Below, one piece after another: positions 55,680 through 64,000 of a DNA stretch of 64,000 bases. The stretch's first letter is position 1, and every line of letters starts with the position of its first letter. Source of the DNA: Pratylenchus scribneri (lineage: Eukaryota; Nematoda; Chromadorea; Rhabditida; Pratylenchidae); assembly GCA_030063045.1 (NCBI GenBank), contig JAQSEB010000145.1, positions 558,001 through 622,000 on the forward strand, read 5' to 3'. The notes beneath the pieces are model-generated. The model ran no database searches and was not told the DNA's origin. It worked only from the letters and a program-made list of their open reading frames with translations. The translations under genes and the position numbers were made by a program.

Positions 55680-57687
55680 ATGTCCGACAACAATTCGAAA
55701 TTAATCAAAGAAAACATGGCTTTGAAGGAAAAATTGGACAAAGTTGAAGGGCATAATGCCGAATTGATAAAGCAAAATTCGAAATTGATGGAAGAAATTG
55801 AAGTGATGAGGGCGGAAAAACTTCAGGTTTTTTAATATTTTTAAAATTAAGCAAAATAATTTAACACAGTCAATTGATTCAAATCCAAATTCGCAAAAAA
55901 TGCTTAAGAGGTCCAACGATTCAGCAGAAGTGAAAATTGATGGAAAAAGAGCAAAATTGACCAGAAGAAGGTTTAATAAATAAATAATTATTCAAATGAA
56001 ACAAAAAAAATGTTCAGTGTGCAAAATTGGCTGATTGATTCTCTGGAATGGATTCCTCGCAAAGAAATGGCCGACTCCAAATTGAGTACATCATGCGGGA
56101 CGTTCAGGCAATTGTGCTGGCCAAAATTGCATGGAAATGTGAAGCCGCGCAAAGTCGATTTTCTTGAATTTGGCAAGGAACGGAGTGAATCTACGAGAAT
56201 TTATCAGGCCAAACTGGAAATCAATGAAATGGAAATACCAATTGCTTCTATCACGCCGCCAAATTACATTATTGGATTCGAACAAATCACTCTAAAGTAA
56301 AAAATTAAATTAAATAATTTAAATTTCTTTTTATATTGTGCAGTTTTTTGGATGCCAAAATTATGCGATTCGTTGATTGCATCCACCCAAAATTAAATGG
56401 AATTTCATTGGATATTCGTAGTTTTGATGTTCAAATTTGGCATTCCGTGGAGCAATTTGGGCATATTCATCACTTATTCGAAATGATGGTACAGAAATCA
56501 GAAAGCCTCTTTAATTTGCTATGAACATTTCTTTGATTTCTTGCGATTACATCCAAATGCGTTTGGCCTAATCGAAAATGTTCAAGCAATACGGGGAGTC
56601 AAGCCGAATGAACGGGAGAACGGCCGATTTGGTGGTCAAATGGTTGAACAAATCCCGCACTGATCAAAAGCCAAAATTCTTCAATATTAGCTATTTTATG
56701 CGTGAAAAATCTGAAAAATCCATGTTTATTGACAAAATCAAGGAGGTTATTAAATTTTTGATTTAATTTTAATTTTTCTAGCGGTATTCTTAATTTATGA
56801 CTCTTTTTTCTAGTATATACCTGAATGAGGGTTAGCTCCTTCTAAAGAGCTTAATGCGTAAAACTGAAACGATCTAGGGGTGGGAGGGAAAGTGATAGGA
56901 AACCTGGTTAAAAATTTACGGAGTCACGAAAACTGAAAAAATGAAGGGTTCATGGGTCGGAATTTAATTTTACATTTTTTGGTCGAATTCAAATAATAGT
57001 TGCCCGAATATGCTATTGGTTTTAAATAAAATTCTATGGTCATTTTTAATTTTTACAGATGAGACTATGATTAAGCTAGGACTAGGGCCAGGACGGGAAT
57101 TTTAAAGAAGTCTAGCATATTGCTCGGCAACATTCACACTTTGTAATTGCCGGGAACTCGGTTTAACTTCTTCTCCCCTCCCCTAAATCGACTCAGTTTT
57201 TCGAGCTCTCGAATAAGCTATCACTCATCCAGGTAGATCTGCAAGAAAAAAAATTATATAAGTTAAAATAAAATTTTCATTTTAGCAATTCATTGGTTCA
57301 ACTCAATTGTCCAATTTCTTAATAGTACTCCAGGGAGAATGGTTACCAACAGATTATGCAAGTTTTGCTGTGGAAAATGAACAAACTGGAGAAATACTTG
57401 CCCTTTATCCAAATGTGACTAGAAATTTTTCGATTCGTTGTACTTATCAAACGACGCGCTTCCTTGTTCGTCATCCAAAAGACGAAGATCATTTAAGGGC
57501 AATTTGGGAGGAACAATTCCGTCAGTTGGATAATTTGCCTTATATCGGTATAGAAATCGAAGAAATCGGGGTAAGAAATACATTTTTTAGTAAATATTTT
57601 TTTATCATTTATAAATTAAGGAATTCTGAAATTTGCGCGATAAATGATCAATAGAAGAAGCAGAAAATGAAGACAAAACAATCATAA
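55680..57687 (+). pseudogene. F-box-like nematode family protein (paralogue 2), frameshifted
   Basis: Exons: 55680-55826, 55870-55970, 56018-56296, 56344-56745, 57286-57570, 57655-57687. Exon 1 is a Lys/Glu/Asn-rich heptad-like coiled coil (MALKEKLDKVEGHNAELIKQ). Exon 3 starts VQNWLIDSLEWIPRKEMADS and LCWPKLHGNVKP, exon 4 NFLDAKIMRFVDC, and exon 5 FAVENEQTGEIL and RFLVRHPKDEDH, each aligning with paralogue 1 at 2854-4174. Exon 4 is read in three successive frames: MMVQKSESLF, then ICYEHFFDFLRLHPNAFGLI, then ADLVVKWLNKSRTDQ, with two one-base shifts near 56500 and 56600. Exon length agrees with two extra bases. It is either a recent pseudogene or an assembly error. The intron at 56746-57285 contains a TIR element. 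Confidence 0.65.
56811..57240. repeat. TIR element in intron of paralogue 2
   Basis: TATACCTGAATGAGGGTTAG and AACTGAAACGATCTAGGGGT on the left correspond to the complement of CCCCTAAATCGACTCAGTTT and TCACTCATCCAGGTAGATCT on the right. Arms are about 75 bp with mismatches. The interior has TAGGACTAGGGCCAGGACGG, resembling the telomere-like core family. Confidence 0.6.
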
Positions 57688-57779
57688 ATAAATTTGAGTT
57701 TTTTGATTATAAATTCCATCATTATTTTTGAACATCGCATTTCAAGATTTTATCAATTCATTAATTAAATAAAGGATGG

Positions 57780-58035
57780 TATTTAAAATTGCGAAAAGAG
57801 TATTGAAAATTGCGAAAAGGATATTATGTCTCATTCTCTTTTAGGCCATATAACTTGGCCATATCAAATCCCTATCCATAACCCTAGCCCTTAGCCCCTA
57901 ATCCCATGCCTGCCCTGAACCTAACCCTAGCCCTAAACCCCTAGTTACAAAAAAGTTATAAACCAAAAACTGGTTTAAGACATTATATCCTTTTCGCAAT
58001 TTTCAATACTCCTTTCGCAATTTTAAATATTTCCC
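57780..58035. repeat. TIR element with telomere-like core, copy 5
   Basis: The arms AATTGCGAAAAGAGTATTGA and AAATTGCGAAAAGGATAT are mirrored by ATATCCTTTTCGCAATTTTC and AATACTCCTTTCGCAATTTT. The core CTAATCCCATGCCTGCCCTG and AACCTAACCCTAGCCC is shared with the other members. Another fragment with the GCGAAAAGAGTATTGAA-type arm begins near 59165. Confidence 0.7.
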
Positions 58036-58194
58036 TTTTAATAAAACGATTTATTTTAATAGTAACATTCCACCAATGTTTGCTTTATACATAAGTATTT
58101 TTATTTCATTTGCATTAATACCAATATTTTTTTACTTTTTTATCGTACATTATACACCCTCCTACTTTCGCACTTTTTTTTTAATTTTACATCC

Positions 58195-58612
58195 TTTTTA
58201 ATCCCCGGAAATGTTCGCCAAACTTTGTTTTTTTCTTTCCGGAAAATGTTCGCCAAACATTTGTTTTTTCCTTTCCGGAAAATGCTCGCCAAACTTTGTT
58301 TTTTTTCTTTCCGGAAAATGAAACATTTGTTTTTTCCTCTCCGAAAAATGTTCGCCAAACATTTGTTTTTTTCTTTCCGAAAAATGTTCGCCAAACATTT
58401 GTTTTTTTCTTTCCGGAAAATGTTCGCCAAACATTTGTTTTTACTTTACGGAAAATGTTCGCCAAACATTTGTTTTTTTCTTTCCGGAAAATGTTCGCCA
58501 AACATTTGTTTTTTCTTTCCGGAAAATGTTCGCCAAACATTTGTTTTTTTCTTTCCGGAAAATGTTCGCCAAACATTTGTTTTTTCTTTCCGAAAAATAT
58601 TCGCAACAATAA
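58195..58612. repeat. ~33-bp minisatellite
   Basis: About a dozen units of TTTTTCTTTCCGGAAAATGT followed by TCGCCAAACATTTG, with single-base and short indel differences between units. It gives open frames on both strands that are repeat artefacts. Located 0.2 kb upstream of the oxidoreductase gene. Confidence 0.9.
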
Positions 58613-58836
58613 CCCTAAATAAGTTTTATATTTAAGATTTTTTTTGCATCTAATTAGATGCAAAAACGGTCCGAATTAGATGCATAAAAATCTTTTACTC
58701 TTCTTTGGTAGTTCTTCTAGTTTAGATTTTTCTTTAACCCAAAAAAGTATGGATAGAGAGAATTTTATTGACAACATTAAAAAATACCAAAATTCCTTTA
58801 TCAAATTTATATATTTCAGAGAATTTATTAATAAAA

Positions 58837-61800
58837 ATGCATGTTCCCCGGATTGTTATTTGTGGCGGCGGATTGATGGGACTTTCTGTAGCTTACAATT
58901 TGGCCAAGAGAGGTTGCATAAAATCATAAAATAAATAAAATTTTTACGTAAACAATTTAAGGTGCAAAAGATATCTTCTTGTTCGAGCGGAATTTGTTTG
59001 TTTTTATGCAAATATTTTCAATTAATTTTATATTTATTTTCCCAGAATTGGTGCCCACAATGCAACCAGAGTCAGTATTGGTCAACTAAGTTTGTGTTTA
59101 TAAATAAATTAAATAAGTAAAATATCGATATCGTGATATTTAATTTGGCTATAAAAACATTTAATACCGAAAAGAGTATTGAAATTTAAAATGGCAAAAA
59201 AGTATTAAAGGGCGAAAAGATTTTAGCGGTTTAATGGTTTGTCCTAGAAAACGAGCAATATTTTCTTGGATAGGGCTGTTCAAGACGCGCAGATTGGCGT
59301 ATAATTTGTCTTGGTTTGGCACAAAAAATTAAGGATAATAAACCGTTTAAATTACCAAATGGTTTTTGGTTCAAAATTAAATTAAAATTTATTAAATCTT
59401 AAGCCCAATCAAATCATTATCGAGCGATGCGACTTGATGAAATCTACTATGATTTGGGGTTCAGGCAAACCATTAATCCGCTAAAATCTTCAAGCCTTTT
59501 TAAATATTTGCCAAATTTAATAAATATTATTTCAATTAAATTTGTGTTAATCATTCAGAAAATTAAATCACATTGGAAAAAATACTAAATATTTCCCCAT
59601 ATAATTTTTAGCCAGTCCAATGTTCTATTCCGACCCATCGATGCGTGCCGTTGTGCGAAAATCATTCGAAATTTACAATGAATTGGCCAAGGATGGCGCA
59701 TTCAGTAATTCATTCAAAATAATAAAAATAAATAGAATTTACCAAAAATGCCTAATTGGAGTAAATTTTGGTCGCTGACCACAAAATGTCAATGCCCTTA
59801 AAAGCTTAAAAAATGTCAACGACATAAACAGTTTTTGACTTCTGATAACTCAGAAACCGGTCTTAGACTCTACAAACCTTATATCATTTTGTAAATCTCA
59901 CCAAACGCATCGATTGGTATATAATTTGTCATGGTTTGATCAAAATTAAAGGGTATTAACCCGTTTAAACCATATATTTTTTGGTTTTAAACTCTTTAAT
60001 TTTGGGCCAAACCATGACGAAATATATACCAATCGATGCGTCTCGATTAGATCTACAAAATAATATACGGTTTGTAGGGTCTAAAACCGGTTTCTGATTT
60101 ATTATAAGTCAAAAACTTTTTTGCCCATAAAAAAGGAATTTTTGCCGGTAAAAAATTGTAGCCCATCTTTACACTGACATGTTTTCCTAATAAAATTTTT
60201 TTATTGATTATAAAACCGTAAAGTTAATTGATTCCTCTGCAGATTTCAGCCGTTGTGGTCGAGTGTATTTGGCAGCAAGCGATGAAATGGCCGTCAATGC
60301 CAGGCGACTATACACAAGGCTATGCACTGATCCGTCCAGTTCCTCGGAATGTGAACTGGTGGATTGTCCGGGTGAAATGCTCAGTCGATGGCCAATGCTG
60401 GCAACCGAGGATCTCAAGGTTTGTGAGGCAAAAAATTTACGTAAATTGGTAACAGAATCTCAAGGTTTTTGCCTATAAATTTAATATTGTAGTCAGTCTA
60501 AATTTTAATAAAACATTAAAAAACAGAAAATAATGATTCTGTAAAATGAATTATATTGATTTAGAAAATTGATAAGCAAATTACAAAAAATTTTAAAAAA
60601 AATGTTAAAATTTAATTAGGAAAAGTAAATTCAAAATGATATTTACTATTCTATAAAATCACTTATTGATGATGTGATGAGATGATTTAGAAAGTAATCC
60701 CCGCGAATAACCGTAAAATAGATTAAAAACTCAGATAACCTTAAAAAACCTTAAGATATGATGTTCCAAAAATCTTAAGTTGGAACTTTAAATAAAATTG
60801 GCCAAAATCCTTGAGAGATAGCTCGAAAAACTTAAGAAGATGGCAAATTCATGAACATGTTAAGTTTAAGTCCAAAATTTGCAAAAATGAAGTAGAAATC
60901 CTTCACTCTACTATTTTCGCAGAATTAAACCAGAACCAGCCTTAATCTGGGGCCTTAACCTGAAAAAAAAGAAAGCTAGGCTTCAATACTAATAATAATG
61001 GCCCTTCTTCACTTTTGCAACTTGCGGATTCCAAATTTATCTTTCCAAAAACCGTAAAAAAACCTTAAGATGGTAAAAACCTTAAGATAATTCAAAATTA
61101 TTCTCGACCATTTTTTACGTAATTTAACTGATTTTACCAAATTAATAAAATAAAAATAATTCCATTTCCAAGTTGGCCGTAATTTCTCCGCTTGATGCAA
61201 CCATCGACGTGATGGGCCTTTGCCGTCTCCTGACTGATCATTGCAAGGAAATGGGCGTTCAAGTGCACGAAAATTGCTCAGTGAAAAAAGTTCTGTTGAA
61301 CGAGGAAAGCCGAGTCTATGCGGTGGACACGGATGAAGGTTTTTTTTATCACCAAAATTCAATTACAAATCTATTTAAGGTTTCATCGATGCAAACACAT
61401 TTGTGAATGCGGCCGGCATTGTGAGTGCATTTTTTTTTATTTCGAAGGTTTTTATGAGACAGTATTTTATTTTTCATAAAAAAATAGTGAAAATGTCAAA
61501 AAAGAATACATAATTTCGGAATAATTATGATAACTTTAATGGGAGCGCATTTTGAAAATCGGAAATTTATAATTAAATTTAATAAATCAGAAACCGGTTT
61601 TAAACACTCTACAAACCTTAAACCATTTTATAGATCTCATCATGTCGCATCGAATTGTATATAAAATTTCAGTGTTTTGGCCCAATATTAAATGGTTTGA
61701 AACCAAAAATCATGAGATTGTTTAAATTGTTTAATACCCTTTAATTTTGACCAAAACCTGACAAATTAAATACCAATTTCGCGTCTCGATGAAATCTACA

Positions 61801-63725
61801 AAATGGTATAAGGTTTGTAGGTTGTAAAATCGATTCCTGATTTAGAGTAGATTTCAATTATAAATATCCGATTTTCAAAACGCCATACACCACTCAACCC
61901 TTTAGGAGAGTTTATCTATTATCCTACATTCACAATAATATATACAAAATTGGATAGGGATGACCAAGACTCATTGAATGATATATAATTTATTATTATG
62001 TTTGGTCAAAATCGATGGGAAACGGTTCTAAAAGCATTTTGGTTCAAAATTAATTTGGAATTGATTAAATTTAAGCCAAAATATAATCAAATGATATGTC
62101 TTGATGAGATTTATAATAAATCTGAACCGTTAGAATCTTTTCTGAGACAGGGCAAATCTTTTTTTTCCCGAACGTAAAATAATTTTTATAAAAAATTTTT
62201 AAGTGGGCCTCATTGGTTGAGGTGTTGGACCTTCCACCGGACAATCATCTCCACATTGCGGCCCATCCATGCTCATACACATTCCTCAGCACTGATCCAC
62301 TTTCCAACAGTCAAACTGCCCGTGGAGGAAATGCCCAAAATTGTCCGGTAAATATTTTGCAATAATTAATTTTTAGAGGGCGAATTTATATTGATATAAT
62401 TTTCAAAATATTGATGAAAATTTTTTAAAAAACGCTATATTTTATCAAAAATTTGGAAAAAATTATTTTCCAATTTTATTATCAGAAATTATTCACATTT
62501 CAGAGTTTTTTTATTCATAAAATTTTAAAATCAATTTCCAAAAATTTCTATACATATCAATAATTTTTCGAAAATTTTTCAAAATAAATTTTTCATTAAT
62601 TATTTTAAAAAAATCACAAAATATGAATTTTTTTCCTGAATTTTTTAAAAAAATTTTTTTCAGTTTTTTTTCCAAAAAATTTCTAATTTTTTTTCTCGAA
62701 AAAATTTCGAATGAAATTGAAAATTCATTAAAAATCTTAAAAATTTGTTTTAATCATATGAAATAATTTTGAATTTTTTTAACCTCCAATTTTTGATTTT
62801 AATTTTGACGAATTTTGAACATAAATTTTTCACAGGTTTTCATTTGCCTCGACGAAAACACCTACATTTGCCCGACAGAATTTCGCACAATTTGTGGTGG
62901 ATTTGTGGAGGGCGATTTGCAATCATTGACATTGCCGGCGCAGACGAGAGGCCGGAATCCGGAATGGACAATGCCAGCGGCAAATTGGGATAAATTTAGT
63001 AAGTCCATTTTTAAAGGAAAATTTCAAAAAAACTAATTCATTCATGTTAATTGATTTATGACCAATCCAAAGAGTTCAAAAATCACTTTAAAATAGTATT
63101 TTGTCAAAAAATCGTAGAAGGCGCATTATGGATTGGTTTGGTTTCGGAGCATAAGAAAAAAACCGCATTTCGGATTTTCTGACCTTAACGAACGGCACTA
63201 TTACTATTAGATATTTTAAACATTTATTGAGTTTTAGATGGATGAAAAATTTAAATTAGAAAAATTAATTTATTAAAATTTCCACAACATTCCATTTTAT
63301 AAAATTAAGTAATTTTGGATATAGCAATTATTCCAATGTCATCATATTTGCCCATTTTAGTAAGGGGGTATAATGCCAACATTTACTAATGTGTTGGTGA
63401 CCTAATCAATGGTAAAACTTAGATGCACTAACCAAAATTGGCATAAAATATTGATGAAGAAAATGAAGGACAATTTCATGCTTAACATTCTCCTAATTAT
63501 CACAAAGGAAATTCTTTTCTAAATTAATCTAATTATTTCAAAATATTAATACCCTTTAAAGGAACTGTGCTTCGGCATCTGATCAATCGATGCCCGGAAT
63601 TGGCCAAACTCAGTCGCGGCGATTTGATCACCAGCCCAGAAATGTACACCCCAGACAGTCGTCCATTGATTGGCGAATCGGACCAGGCACACGGATATTT
63701 CATTGCAAATGGAATGAATGCACAG
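58837..63725 (+). CDS. FAD-dependent oxidoreductase (sarcosine/dimethylglycine dehydrogenase type), 3' partial
   Basis: Ten exons are seen: 58837-58912, 58962-58995, 59046-59089, 59612-59704, 60243-60418, 61173-61338, 61380-61420, 62204-62347, 62836-62998, 63562-63725. All phases agree, and the gene continues past the window. Residues 5-25 (RIVICGGGLMGLSVAYNLAK) form the FAD-binding GGGxxG Rossmann motif, followed by DIFLFERN (the acidic end of the second strand). Later landmarks are SFEIYNELAKDGAF, CGRVYLAASDEM, VISPLDATIDVMGLCRLL, DANTFVNAAGIWAS and ITSPEMYTPDSRPLIGESDQ followed by HGYFIANGMNAQ. The last is the conserved PExFTPDxxPxxG...GxxxANGxN end of DMGDH, SARDH and PDPR-type FAD domains. 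The exact member cannot be decided without the C-terminal half. Expected to be mitochondrial, though no clear targeting peptide precedes the first ATG. Four MITE copies lie in its introns. Confidence 0.85.
59225..59480. mobile_element. Palindromic MITE copy (diverged), intron of oxidoreductase
   Basis: Contains TTGTCTTGGTTTGGC, AAACCGTTTAAATTACC and TTATCGAGCGATGCGACTTG in the family order, with arms pairing over about 90 bp. The centre is eroded. Confidence 0.65.
59820..60150. mobile_element. Palindromic MITE copy, intron of oxidoreductase
   Basis: Well preserved. GTTTTTGACTTCTGATAACT and ACCAAACGCATCGATTGGTA on the left are mirrored by ACCAATCGATGCGTCTCGAT and CTGATTTATTATAAGTCAAA on the right. 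The outer right flank keeps CATAAAAAAGGAATTTTTGCC, similar to the extended ends of the copy at 15178. Confidence 0.85.
61570..61858. mobile_element. Palindromic MITE copy, intron of oxidoreductase
   Basis: AATAAATCAGAAACCGGTTT and CATCATGTCGCATCG on the left pair with CGCGTCTCGATGAAATCTAC and AAATCGATTCCTGATTTA on the right. Diverged but complete at both ends. Confidence 0.8.
61930..62130. mobile_element. Palindromic MITE remnant, intron of oxidoreductase
   Basis: Traces of the family (GATGACCAAGACTCATTGAA, AATGATATATAATTTATTAT, AATGATATGTCTTGATGAGA) in the expected order, strongly eroded. It lies directly after the copy at 61570-61858. Confidence 0.5.
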
Positions 63726-64000
63726 GTGATGAGGGAAAAAAGAATTAGAATAAAAAAATGTAAAAAAAATACGTTTATAAAAATGTCAATTTTTTGAGGC
63801 CTTAAATATTACAAATAGTATCAAATTCTATTCTTTTTTATAGTCAAAATATTTATCTTTAAAATCTTACTTGTTAAAAAACCCTTTCCCAAAATTAGTC
63901 TCCCATTTTCACTCAAAACTAAGTAATGGCTACTGAGTACTGACACTCAAAATTGCCCTTTTTGGAATATTTTGGGCCAATTGACGGTGTCTAAAAAATT

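Noticed and set aside
58140..58663. Lys/Phe-rich repeat ORFs on both strands
   Set aside because: Products of the ~33-bp minisatellite. Indels between units move the frame and no gene context exists.

Overview
The window is about 70% A+T. It carries multi-exon genes split by short GT-AG introns (many of 45-60 bp), very few long open frames, and a heavy load of snap-back repeats. There is no sign of operon-style bacterial coding. The gene families (OAC-type acyltransferase, SKP1-like protein, a SPRY protein, F-box-like families, small secreted proteins) fit a nematode, probably a plant-parasitic tylenchid such as a root-knot or cyst nematode. The order-level call is an inference from gene families and base composition, not something the sequence proves.

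Layout. 0-2.8 kb: a long inverted repeat and AT-rich DNA with one doubtful ORF. 2.85-4.2 kb: an F-box-like gene (+). 4.4-6.6 kb: a ceramide-1-phosphate transfer protein (+). 6.9-10.3 kb: a gene-poor stretch of nested miniature elements. 10.8-12.5 kb: a disordered acidic protein (+). 14.4-17.1 kb: a MYND zinc-finger protein (+). 17.8-18.8 kb: a GroES-like-fold protein with a PPPY tail (+). 19.5-22.2 kb: a secreted protein (-) with a tandem array upstream. 23.9-26.0 kb: a 607-residue secreted protein (-). 27.7-32.8 kb: an OAC/acyltransferase-3 gene with large element-filled introns (+). 34.2-35.3 kb: a broken ubiquitin-specific protease (-). 35.5-36.8 kb: a poorly defined minus-strand gene. 38.8-44.7 kb: a TPR gene whose large intron holds an 18-bp minisatellite (+). 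45.6-47.6 kb: a SKP1-like gene (-). 49.4-51.8 kb: a decayed paralogue of the 19.5-22.2 kb gene (-). 53.5-54.4 kb: a SPRY protein (-). 55.7-57.7 kb: a frameshifted paralogue of the first F-box-like gene (+). 58.8 kb to the right edge: an FAD-dependent oxidoreductase of the sarcosine/dimethylglycine dehydrogenase type (+), cut by the window end.

Functional threads. Several loci point to ubiquitin ligation: a SKP1-like adaptor, two related F-box-like genes, a SPRY protein with an F-box-like N-terminus and a dead USP. Three genes encode signal peptides (19.5-22.2, 23.9-26.0 and 49.4-51.8 kb) and belong to no family I recognise.

The strongest structural result is the repeat landscape. Eight snap-back elements of 258-631 bp each end in (C/T)AG(G/A)G-type termini and each is flanked by a perfect 8-bp target duplication, which is the signature of hAT-type transposition. 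A separate palindromic family (core with GATCTCATCGAGACGCATCG-like arms) is present in about twelve whole or partial copies. One hAT-like element is nested inside a copy of it. These insertions account for most of the unusually long introns. Exon boundaries below were placed by hand from splice motifs and reading phase and may be off by a base or so.
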